Shown here: positions 11,147-20,827 of the stretch, piece after piece
Numbering within the stretch: position 1 is the stretch's first letter
Layout: each line of letters begins with the position of its first letter
Origin: Fragilaria crotonensis
Lineage: Eukaryota; Bacillariophyta; Fragilariophyceae; Fragilariales; Fragilariaceae
Direction: 5' to 3'
NCBI GenBank assembly: GCA_022925895.1
Contig: JAKSYS010000207.1
Location: forward strand, 25,149-89,148
DNA: 64,000 nucleotides
The notes under the pieces: model-generated
The model's input: only the letters and a program-made list of their open reading frames with translations
Told to the model about the DNA's origin: nothing
Databases searched by the model: none
Made by a program: the position numbers and the translations under genes

Positions 11147-11590
11147 GACCGAGCCCCTTTTGTGTACTGGTAGTCGTGTAGATACCACGTACGAAATCGG
11201 TTTCTCGATTGTGTTTCATCGTTGCAGGTCATGTGGATCACTCAAGGGCCAAGGCAATACTTAAGGATAATTTTTTAAATTATTCATTACGTTGATGTAG
11301 TCTTCAATATCAGAAATGACGTTAAACATCGGCCGTGCCGCCTTGAAAATACGGCCCATAACCAAAAATCGATCCACCCAATTAAAGGTCGAATGGTCTC
11401 TAGTGCTAGCACTTGATTTAAAATCCGTGCGAAGTCAAGTGCTCGTACTTGGGAACCCGAGCAATACGTCTAGGCATACTGCTACGTATGGGTACCCTAT
11501 TTCAAGGTTTGGGACTAACGGTGCACTATCGACGTATTCACGGTAGTTCCTTAATTCACGCAATATATCCTACTATATTATAAATTAATT

Positions 11591-11806
11591 GTGTGCGTGC
11601 GTGTGTGCGTGCGTGCGTGCGTGCGTCTGTTACGGAGTATGACCACTCTGGGGTACTGGATCAAATGAATACTGTCTCATACTCGGAAGTATGTATGTCA
11701 TACATGCATACTGGAGTACTCCGTAAGCGATGTCGGTAAGATTTGCATATACGTAGTTGCGTCAGTGCGTGCGTCTGTTACGGAGTATGACCACTCTGGG
11801 GTACTG
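11591..11806. repeat. GTGC/GTGT microsatellite and a 42-bp direct repeat
   Basis: A GTGC-type microsatellite occupies about 11591-11627. A 42-bp segment starting GTGCGTGCGTCTG at 11617-11658 is repeated exactly at 11765-11806, and both copies contain GGAGTATGACCACTC. Short palindromic stretches around TACT/AGTA lie between them. The function is unknown. Confidence 0.75.
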
Positions 11807-12256
11807 CACTACTTGCGTATAGTACTGAACTGTACAAACAGTACACACAACCGTGCACAAACCATACCGTACACGTATTCCAAAAGTCCGACCAATTGGG
11901 AGGTACCCACTAGTATATTAAATAGACATGGGAAACTGAAGTTCTACTACTGTATCGTTACGAATAAAACACTGCAAGGATTCGAGGTCGAAGGAAAGGA
12001 AGCAACGCGAAGCTTAAGTGTAATCCAAATATTGTTCTTATTTTTTTACACTCTTTTAATAATCGTTTCAGCATCATCTTTCTTATTACCTTCATCTAAC
12101 CATTTCAGGTAAGATTATGCACAGTCACTCTGTTCCAATTTACACGAATGATGAGGGAAAAATACGGCTACGATCATAACCTTCCAAGTTCCAAGTGCAT
12201 ACTTTCACAAATCTCACTCCACACTGACCAGCATCGCTTTATAGCTTGATCTGATC

Positions 12257-13168
12257 ATGGTGATGGTAAGCCAATCAATGAAACCGGCTCGAAATGGTTG
12301 GTTGTTTGCATTTGCAATCTGTACCTCCTTCGGGATTGTGATGGTGAACTTGAAACTGACGACCCCACACGTGCGGTTAGCAACTACGACAAGAAAATCG
12401 CGACTGGGCGATGGCTGCTACCATGTCTATTTGGACGTGGGTGCAAATATTGGAGTTCATGGTCGATTTCTGTTCGAGCCTCACATGTATCCTAACTCGA
12501 AAAAATCTGTCCCATTGTTCAACAAGCAGTATGGCCAAGATCGTGCCAACGAGGACTATTGTGTTTTTGCTGTTGAAGCCAATCCCAACCACTGGCCAAG
12601 GTTAAAAAATGTCAGTGACGCGTATGCTGCATTGGGTTGGAGGTATCACTACGTTCAGGCTGCCGCCTGGGATCGGGATGGGGTCATGGTTTTTCATCAC
12701 CAGGGAGATACAGGCCATAATGAGTGGGGCTTCTCGGTCAAGAAGCGGACAGTCCAAGGTGTCAACGCTGTTGACGTTCCATCCATTTGTCTTTCTGAAT
12801 GGATTCAACGTGAAATTCTTGAGAGGGAAATTCCAGAGATTCCTCGCTCCCGAAGACAATACCCAAACCCAGTTGTTGGAATGAAAATGGATATTGAAGG
12901 ATCTGAATACATCGTTCTTCCTGACCTGATGCTTACTGGAGTTTTTTGTCAACTGACGTTCATGTTTGGAGAGGTACATCCGCATTTTGCACCGCTCAAT
13001 TTCACCGGTCAAGGAGTTGATCTCACCACGCGTAAAAGCGCCGAAGTGCTTCAAGATGCATTGACCACTGTCGTCAAGGCCTCTCGAAACTGTAAAGCGA
13101 AATACTTTCCGGACATTGATGATGAATCCTATTTGCACGATGGAGTGCCACTTCCTGACATCAAGTGA
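12257..13168 (+). CDS. FkbM-family SAM-dependent methyltransferase, membrane-anchored
   Basis: This is an intronless 303-residue ORF. Residues 15-31 form an uncleaved hydrophobic signal anchor after a short basic N-terminus, suggesting a type II membrane protein of the secretory pathway. The SAM-binding motif I, YLDVGANIGVHGRF, lies at 58-71 and is followed by the acidic motif FAVEANP at 104-110. The FkbM signature GMKMDIEGSEYIVLP lies at 208-222. FkbM-fold enzymes methylate hydroxyl groups of sugars, polyketides or other small molecules; the substrate here cannot be told. ATGs at 12257, 12263 and 12278 are all possible, and the first is chosen. It is the only gene in the window that is not recognisably part of a transposable element. 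Confidence 0.8.
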   Translation: MVMVSQSMKPARNGWLFAFAICTSFGIVMVNLKLTTPHVRLATTTRKSRLGDGCYHVYLDVGANIGVHGRFLFEPHMYPNSKKSVPLFNKQYGQDRANEDYCVFAVEANPNHWPRLKNVSDAYAALGWRYHYVQAAAWDRDGVMVFHHQGDTGHNEWGFSVKKRTVQGVNAVDVPSICLSEWIQREILEREIPEIPRSRRQYPNPVVGMKMDIEGSEYIVLPDLMLTGVFCQLTFMFGEVHPHFAPLNFTGQGVDLTTRKSAEVLQDALTTVVKASRNCKAKYFPDIDDESYLHDGVPLPDIK

Positions 13169-13498
13169 AAGGTAGACCCATACTGGAGACGTTGAGCACC
13201 TTGATGGCACACATCATGCATCAAGTATGTCATCAAGATGTGTGCCTGAAATCTTGAGTGTAAGGCGCAACCTACTAAATATCTGCATCAATACCATTCC
13301 ATCCACTCTCTCAATACATCAAGTGTCAGCACTCTCACTTCATACACGTAGCGAAACTACGGGGTAGCTAAGGGCTTAAAAGCAGGCTTTGGAAGAATAA
13401 TACAGTATGCATACTACATACTGGTATTGACTTCCTGACAGTGTTCGTGTGGTCGGTACACGAGTACTGGCCGACGGTAGACTTAAGGTTAGTAGGAC
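13169..13498. other. Gene-free stretch downstream of the methyltransferase
   Basis: I see no ORF of note. It should contain the 3' UTR of the methyltransferase gene. No convincing structural signal was found. Confidence 0.5.
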
Positions 13499-16271
13499 CT
13501 AGTGTCTAGCCTCCCGGAGCCTTGGGGTTAATTAACCCCGTCCCGATTTCCACTTCGTGTGTACAAAAAATACTCAAGTCTACTAAAAAGGGGTCGGGTC
13601 GACGATGACGGTCAAAACGATGATGATGCTACAAATGAATGATGATTGAAACGTTAACACATTGTTTAAATGTCATCTAAGTGTGTGTGGTTGCGAGTGC
13701 GAGCAATATGAGCAATATGGTCGAGGAAGCACCGTTTTCCATTTTTGGTTGCGCCAAGGAACACCGTTTTATTGCTATCATTGCAGTCACTACATTGCCA
13801 AGTTGTCTTCTTTTGACACTCCTTACATCGGCCTTGGTACCTAAATGATGTCTTTTCTCCATGGGCATTCTTAAGTCTCTTCACCGGAGTCAAGTGGGTG
13901 AGGACTCCAGCACGTGCACATCCACTTTCCACGGCCCTGATGCATGCCTCTTGGTAGGATGTCCCATTTGGGGACGACCTCGGTCGTCGCGTTCCTGTTC
14001 TCCGATTGTCGCAGCTATTGTCAATAAGTTCCTCCGCAAGGAGGGAGTAAAACTCCTTTTGTAGACACTTTCTTTGCTGCTGCGCAGAGGAAGTACCATT
14101 TTTGAATGCGTTGTACACGAGCCATGTATCGACGACGATCATGGCAAAAATAGAAAGGTTAACGCGAACCGACCAATCCTTCGTTTCGACCTTCTTCTCG
14201 ATCCGAAGGTCGTCTTGACGATACCGATTGTGCCTGTTGATGGCACCACACGTAGTATGGTAGACCTCCGCAATTTGAGGTTGCTTGATGGTCATGGTGA
14301 CCCGCTCCAGAGGAGCATTCCGATCTTGACTCACTTGCCGCCAACGGCAGTGAGTGTATGGCGTTCCTTCCGAGAGAGCCCCTGCTGTTGCAATACAGTA
14401 CCTTCGTTCCCGATCCATCCACACGAAAGCAACCATAGCAGGATCCAGTTCGTCTGCAGAATCCGAAGCAAGGGCGAAGAAATCACCACGTTGGTTCAGT
14501 TCCACCGAAGTGAGGAAGGCTCTTGGGAAACCTCTTGTTGCGGTCTTGACGACGCCGATGAAACGGAGGCCGTTCCGGAAGAGTTATTTTGCCGCTCCAA
14601 CAGAAGCAAAGTACGAGTCTGCACAAACAATGCGATTCAAACCAAACCAAGGTGAGACAACAGATTTCAACACTTGTGTACCATGCAACAAACTTGACTC
14701 ATTGTTTGGTTCATCATTGTCTTCCTCCTCACCGACGAGGTCAATACCTTTGACCAACTTCAAACGCAACATCACTCCGCTTCTACCACACGCAGCGTTC
14801 TGAATTTCGCAGCCGTTCTCCGGCTTTCGGTCAATCGCGACGTATTGTGGAAGGCCGTGGTTGATCCAGTGCCCTCACTGGCCGTACCAACGGCTCATGG
14901 ATTCGTCGACACAAATTGTGTCGGACGGAGTGAAATAATTTGCTCTGTGGTCGTTGAAGTTCGCGACAAAGTCATCCACCAACTTCCACCGATGTTGCTC
15001 AGTACTTTCGTTCTCAGCTTGTTCAGAAGGTTGCTTGCTCCATCGAATAGCGCGAAAGAGGTCGTCAAAGCGATGCTTTGACATACCGGTGAGTCCAAAG
15101 TGAGGTGCAGGTCGATACTTCATCGGCGCGACAGAACTCCAAAGACTCGCCCTGGATGTGAATTCAAAAGAAGTCATGAGTATTAACACACCAAAGAATT
15201 TCAGAAGCTCCGAGGTGTTAGTCGTATTGGCGTCCAGCTTCTCAAGCTCAACGTTAGTCAGATCAACCATCGCAACAAGCTGTTTTGGAGGGAACATCAG
15301 AAGAAAGAAGTCGATGGCACTCATACCATTTATTGCTGAATTCCGTTGTCCAGGGTAGAGGTCCTCACCAACTACATTCCTCACACTCCACATACGTGGA
15401 GCGCAATTACCATTCAATGAAGTCTCAGTGCTGAATGCCCTCCGCCACTCAACATGATGAGAAGTTGCAACAATGGAACGATCGTTCGCTGCAACAGTTG
15501 CTACAGCAACTGCTGGTGCGGCTGTCGTTGTCTCCAAACTCGCTCGTGCCTGCTGCTCCGGCTCCTCATCCGAACTTTGAATGGCATCAAGCATTTCTTG
15601 GGTGGTCATACCGGCAACAGAAGGTGCTCCGACGTTGATCGTTTCATTAACATCTTCGACGTTTTCATTCACGAGTGCAGTCACGGGTTCATTGCTCACA
15701 CCAGTGATCGATTCTGCGTCGGCCATCTTGATCCCTCTCAAATTCAACTGGCACCTCTTAATAGTGCCACCACCAAGCTCGTAATCTGCGGTGACTAGAG
15801 TTGTTGCCCTTCTCCCGCCGTTCGATGAAGCGGAATCAACCGAAACGACAGTCCCATTAACGAACTTCGTTTTCGCGTTGGCTCCATATCGTCGATGGCA
15901 CTCGGCCAGGACTGTCACGTGGTGAGCTTTCGCTTGCACCCGTGCCCGAACCACATGTCGAGGATCATTTCTGGGCATTGTGAGCTCAGTTGCTTATGAG
16001 CAGATGCAGGTGCAGCACCACAAAGTTCATGGGGCAGCGCCAAAACAAACGATTGAAATTCGGAAGCAAAAATTTTTAGCTGCTGAAAATTTTTAATAAC
16101 TCTACAACAAAGAAGATTGAGCATACCCCCGTTGACGGCATGCCATCTAGATGTGTTACGAAGGCATAGGCCAATCCTTAAAGCCAACGGACCTTGTCAC
16201 CGAATTGGCGGAGCATATCCAAGGTTGGCAAAAACGAGGTTAATTAACCCCATCGGGAGGCTAGACACTAG
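13499..16271 (-). mobile_element. piggyBac-like DNA transposon, defective
   Basis: Inverted copies of CTAGTGTCTAGCCTCCCG lie at 13499-13516 and 16254-16271. Just inside each is a TTAATTAACC-type block (13528-13537 and 16240-16249). TTAA is the obligatory piggyBac target, so the true ends may be at these TTAA sites, with the outer 18-bp repeats being either longer terminal inverted repeats or flank. The transposase gene between them reads on the minus strand and has two nonsense codons. Confidence 0.65.
13666..15978 (-). pseudogene. piggyBac-type transposase (DDE_Tnp_1_7) with two in-frame stops
   Basis: A single frame runs from ATG at 15978 to the stop at 13666 and is broken only by TGA at 14875-14877 and TAA at 14584-14586. 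The N-terminal 190 residues are variable. The DDE core then contains the block FFGVLILMTSFEF, the first Asp in CVDESMSRWYG just before the TGA, the second in CADSYFAS just before the TAA, and the third in VVDTWLVYN. The C-terminus has a cysteine-rich, zinc-binding type cluster (CKEC, CSDC, then Cys/His). The gene would encode cut-and-paste transposase acting at TTAA. All three catalytic Asp codons survive; the stops make it non-functional. Confidence 0.85.
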
Positions 16272-16449
16272 AAGTCTAGCGTTGGACTTGGGCGATGGTG
16301 TTTTGTACACATACACCATGGCGGTAGATTTGTTGGTACAAGGATGTAGAAATGTAGGAAACTTAGTAGTAAAGGCCTTTACTGTTTTTGGTTTGTGGAA
16401 ATTATAAGATGAATTAAGGATGAAAAGTGAAGGTGAGACTAGCAACATT

Positions 16450-16666
16450 CAAAAAAATCCCAGATCTGTTTTACATGCTGCCGCTGTGCTCATGATTAGG
16501 AGAACTCAACCCACACGGTACGATACTACCCTCTAGTGGATAGCGTCATACTGCAGGTTCATGAATCAATAGTTTTTTGACTTTTCTGCAGGACTTGAAC
16601 CCACAGCCTCACCCAAAAGGATACCTCTGCTTGAGATTTTAGCCAACTATACTATACACCAATCCC
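16450..16666 (-). mobile_element. tRNA-derived SINE, 217 bp, with perfect 16-bp target duplication
   Basis: The direct repeat TGAGACTAGCAACATT occurs at 16434-16449 and 16667-16682 and brackets the element exactly. Read on the minus strand, the 5' head (from 16666) holds an RNA polymerase III A-box-like sequence TAGTATAGTTGG (about 16643-16654) and a B box GGTTCAAGTCC (16591-16601) at tRNA spacing. An unrelated body follows, and the 3' tail ends in GGGATTTTTTTG, whose T run could terminate pol III. The tRNA stems are degenerate, so this is not a working tRNA gene. Confidence 0.75.
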
Positions 16667-16682
16667 TGAGACTAGCAACATT

Positions 16683-16991
16683 AGTTGGAGTCTCACAAAT
16701 GAAGTGTGGTCTTAGTCCCACTTCCTGAGTGGTGTTTGGGAAGTGTTGTCCATAGTAAAAAGGGTGTTGTTGAAGTTATCAACAACACTCATGATTTGAA
16801 TTACATAGGAAGTAATTCAAATCATTTTTGTGTTGCAGACCGGTACCAAGTTCTGATTCTCAGAATTCTACTGGAACGGGTCACGGACAGACTAGGAAAG
16901 ATAAAGGACTGTCTACTGTATTACCGTATGGTATTTAACCTTACAGTAAGTACAAGAGACAGTGTGACAGAGTGACGGTAGATTCCTAACA
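16683..16991 (-). repeat. Part of the 3' LTR of element D
   Basis: On the minus strand the LTR starts TGTTAGG at 16991, directly after the polypurine tract CCAAGAGGGG. Two perfect hairpins lie inside: arms 16791-16804/16812-16825 (14 bp) and 16764-16773/16779-16788 (10 bp). The LTR very likely continues past the SINE toward 16.3 kb, but its 3' end cannot be placed because no second copy is present. Confidence 0.6.
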
Positions 16992-17002
16992 CCCCTCTTG
17001 GA

Positions 17003-19306
17003 TCAGATCTCTGGTCCCGGTGATGAAAGCATGTGGTCGGGGAGAACACAGAAGATCTTGGTGAGGTGAGGATTGATTTTGCCGGAGTATTGAGTCTTGG
17101 TGAGGATATTGGCAAGTTGAGAGTCACAGGGGATCCAATGAAGTTGGTGAATGCCGTCTTGTTGGCCTTGATGGACAAAATGGAAACGGCGTTCGATGTG
17201 TCGCGTCTTGCGAGTGAGTTTTCCATTCTTGGCGATTTGGACAGTGGCTTCATTGTCAATCATGAGGATGGCAGGTATGGAAGGAAGACGTTGGGTTGAT
17301 TCACGCCATTGTTTGGTGCCAAGCTAGAGCATATTGTAGAGAAGCATTTGGATGTGAGCTGTGGCCATTGTGGCAGAACATGCGGCCATGTATTCAGCTT
17401 CAGAAGTAGACATTGCAACAGGTGTAGGCATGGTAGAATTGGCTTCAATGAGAGCACCATTGTAGAAAATCATGTATCCAACAGTGGAACGGCCAGTGTC
17501 AGGGCAGTCTTGCCAGCTGGCGTCGGAGAAAACGGTGAGATCGGAGTATGGGATACGATGGTGAAGGCAGATGTCATAGATGGGATTTGAAGTGCCATCG
17601 GGGTAGAATTTGAGAGCATAGTAGGGGCGGCGGCAAAGATAGCCAATGAGCCAAGATAGGGCTCAAAAATCAGGTATGCCAGGGGAGATGCATGCTTTAG
17701 CAAGTTTGCAGACATCATATAGGATGTCAGCTCTTGTGTTGTATGCAAGGTAGAGTAGAGTGCAGACAGCAGAGCGGAAGGGAAGGCATTGTTGCTTTTG
17801 TTCGACGAGAGTAATGTCAGAGGAGGTTACGGGGTGGTTATCCTTGCTGAAGGTGTAGTCAGGGGGGAAGGGGGTATCGCGTTCGGGGAATTCGGAGTTC
17901 GGGTCATAATGTTGGAGAGTATTCAAAACGTAGCAGTGTTGATCCAGAGTATAGCTTGAGTCAGAATGCTTGTGGATACGCATTTGGAGGAACCATTGCG
18001 CGGGGCCGAGGAATTTGACATCAAAGCGATTGCGGACGGAATCTTCAAATTGTTTTTCGATGGAATCGTTGCTTCCAGCGTAGAGCATATCGTCGACAAA
18101 AAATAGGAGACGGAGCCATTGATTGTGTTTGTCGTATTGGACAAAATAAGACGGTTCGGAAGGAGACTGGATGAATCCTTGGGAGTAGAGCCATTCCGAA
18201 AATTCAATGTTCCAATATTTGCCGGAGTAGACGAGACCGTAGATTCCTTTGTTCAGTAACATTGGGGAGCCAAAGAATTTAGCGTATTCAGGGAAGTGAT
18301 AGGCATATTCCAATGGTAGTTTCACGAAGTGGCGACCAATAACTTTAGCTTGGAGGTAGGCACCAATGAAGTCAGCACTCTTGACACTTCTTCTGGATGC
18401 ACAGATGGTTGCAATGAATAGTTTGACCCCTCTTGCAGATGCACAGGGTGACCAGGTGTCTTCATAGATGAGTGGTTCAACAGGTATGGGTTTTGGAGTG
18501 CCAGGTGAAGGGGTAGATTCAGCAATTTCTTGACGTTGTTCAAGGAGTCGTTGTTGGTTGATGGCTTTGACTCTTTTCAGGAGATGTTTCTCCAGGTTGC
18601 CACGGGCGACAAGGCAAGCTTTTAGTTTGTCAAGCTTGCCAGTTGCAGTTTGTTTTGCTTTGAGCACAAGAAGTTTGACTGGGATAATGAGTTCATCTTT
18701 GTGTGGAGTTTGTCCAAGGATGAAGGTTTCATGGTCAATGAGGTTCTTGATTTCAATTTTGATTGCATGTAGCCAAGCATTGCGTACATTGTCATCAAGT
18801 TTGAGGACAGCTTTGAGAGACTGAGGTTCTGGAGGATATTTGTCCACAGATTCCAGGGGGTTGGCTTGTGAATTGTTGGTGGGAGAGTGGTCAATTGTCA
18901 TCATGGCAGAGTGAATGGGATCAATACTTGGTAGATCTTCATTGCATTCTTGGAAGTATATTGTCATCATTTTATGGAGTTGAGAGTGATGTTGTTGATG
19001 GGTGACAAAGTTGACTTGGTGTGGTGTGGGTGGTGTTGGACCATGTTGAGGAGTTGTATGTTTGATTGCAGCAGGTGTAGAAGGTGGTGGATCGTCTTCA
19101 TGGGCATTGTCATCAGTTTCAGGGATGGCAGGGAGGGAAGAATGATGGTTGGAGGTATCAATGAAGGTAGGTGGAAGGTTCAGAGTTCTCTGGGGTGTTG
19201 CGAAGTCCATTCGGATTGAAGTGGGAGCGGATGGGTATGGCTCCAGCAAAAGGTTTGGAATCAAAACAGAGAGCGGAGTTGAAGTCTTCATCAAAGTAGG
19301 CATCAC
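17003..19306 (-). pseudogene. Integrase C-terminus, linker, RT and RNase H of element D
   Basis: One minus frame covers the end of integrase, the acidic/Pro-rich linker, RT and RNase H. The RT catalytic box FVDDMLYAG lies near 18075-18102. A TGA at 17663-17665 replaces an Arg codon of element E between RT and RNase H, and a TAG lies near 17328. RNase H resumes and ends at 17003 with IDNEATVQ and LANILTK. The order and sequence follow element E closely, showing that this is the same family with independent decay. Confidence 0.75.
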
Positions 19307-20207
19307 GGGTTATGATGAGGCTTTGGGGTTGATCTGGTGAGTAGATTAACCATCCTGCAGAGTTGTCGGGAAATCCAATGAAAATTCCGCGAGATGCACG
19401 TTGGAGTTGTTGCTTGTAGGTTATAAGTTTGTTGCGGAAAGTTGGTTCGTAGCGTTTGAAGAATGTTGGACATCCAAAGATGCAGAAGTTGGCGAGGGAA
19501 GGCTTGAGTTGGAAGCTGTATTGATAGGGAGTTGTTGGGTTGCCATCTTGGTCAATAACATTCTTGGCTGGGCAGACATTGAGGATTTGAACAGCATAAG
19601 CATGTGCATAATGGAAGAATGCACTTCCAAGTCTTGCATTGTTTAGAAGGATGTTGGCAGTGTTGTGGACTTCACGCCATTTGGCTTTGCAGATACCGTT
19701 CATTTCTTGATGTTCAGGTGCTGCAGCTTCAACTTTGATACCAAGTGAAGTGCATTCAGAAATGAATTTGGCTGAGGTGAAAGCAGATCCAGCATCAGTG
19801 CGGATAAAACGGACGGATTGGGTGCAGCCAAGGAGTTCTGTGTCAGTTAGCCATTGCTTTAGAGCAGTAATAATGGAAGCTGTGCTTTCAGTTGGTAGAC
19901 CAATCCAACCTGTTAGTTTGCCAGGTGTTGTGACAATAAACAAGTAGGCTGAAAAGTTGGTATTGGTTGTGAGACCATAGCGGAATGGGTTGCACATAAG
20001 GTCAAGATGAAGGCGATGGAAAGGTTCAGTGCCTTGGCGTTGAGGAGTTTTGTTGCGGGCACGTTTTTGGCTTATCGAAATGCGTAGAGGCCAGGAGTTG
20101 TGATCAACAGTAGGTGTCAAGACATGGTCATTCCATGTTTGGTGAAGGGATCCGACCATAAGATTGCGGAAATTGCGGAAAGGGAGGTGTCGGTAGATAA
20201 GTTCCAA
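19158..20207 (-). pseudogene. Integrase core of element D, catalytic Glu changed to Lys
   Basis: This holds the integrase catalytic domain: Asp in HLDLMCNP, Asp in IRTDAGSAF, then NGICKAKWREV. Element E has Glu (GAA) at the corresponding position; here it is AAA (Lys) at 19686-19688. Loss of the third DDE residue would abolish strand transfer. The frame differs from that of the downstream RT segment, so a frameshift separates them within 19158-19306. Confidence 0.75.
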
Positions 20208-20338
20208 AGGTAGAGCGGTGACTGAACGGCGTTGATCGGTGTCAACAGGAAGTGTAGTGTCATCAAATGTTGTTCATCAGGTTCAGAGCCAGGGTCAGGA
20301 GGTAGGTTAGAGTTGGAGATTGTTGAGAAGGCTTGTTG

Positions 20339-20827
20339 TCATGAAGGGAGTTCTCTGGTCAGTATTGGCCAAGTGTATGTGGAGCCATTTGGGAGTTGGA
20401 TTGTTGTGGCTCTGTTCTTGATCAGGACACTGAAGTTTTGAGTGCATGATAGAGCAGTTAAGGAGAGGAGTCTGTGGCTGAGGCCTTCAACATAGTAGAC
20501 ATCAGTGAGTCCTAGGATGGACTTGAGGCCATCATCAGTGGTGAAGTGGCATTCAGTTGATCCTTTGTGGGTGGACATCTTGGTGCTGCCATCAGCTAAG
20601 GAGATTGGGACACTGCAGGGTTTGACATTGTGGAGGTTGCTGAAGAGTGGAGTATAATGGCTGGTAGCACCACTGTCAGGTAGCCAGTTTTCAAGATGTG
20701 GGGGACCAAATCTTTGGTATGGTGATTGGGGATCATCATGGAAGTAATCTGTGGCTCCAGAGTTGGGAGGAGAATGATTGGCAGATGAGAGATAATCTCT
20801 GTCAAGGAGAGGTTGGTTGATGGTCAT
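20339..20827 (-). pseudogene. Protease region of element D
   Basis: The aspartic protease motif DSGATSHYTP follows WLP, as in element E, and the conserved LSHRLLSLTAL block follows it. Protease cleaves the copia polyprotein. The segment is out of frame with gag upstream and ends at a stop before the integrase. Confidence 0.7.

Larger units (their letters stand above)
10776..12256. other. Non-coding stretch upstream of the methyltransferase gene
   Basis: Apart from the listed repeats I see no supported gene. A pyrimidine-rich tract ending in TTTCAG|GTAAG lies near 12070-12115. It resembles splice-site sequence and could belong to a 5' UTR intron of the following gene, but this cannot be decided from sequence alone. 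Confidence 0.4.

Noticed and set aside
14875-14877. Selenocysteine or programmed readthrough TGA in the piggyBac transposase
   Set aside because: A second stop of a different kind (TAA at 14584) lies in the same frame, so ordinary decay is simpler.
13559-16310. TGTGTACAAAA inverted match as a further terminal repeat of the piggyBac copy
   Set aside because: On the right it lies outside the 18-bp repeat and on the left inside it, so the order is not mirrored.
16581-16670. Functional tRNA gene on the minus strand
   Set aside because: The A and B boxes are present, but the acceptor, D and anticodon stems pair poorly and the sequence is bounded by a target duplication; it is better explained as a SINE head.
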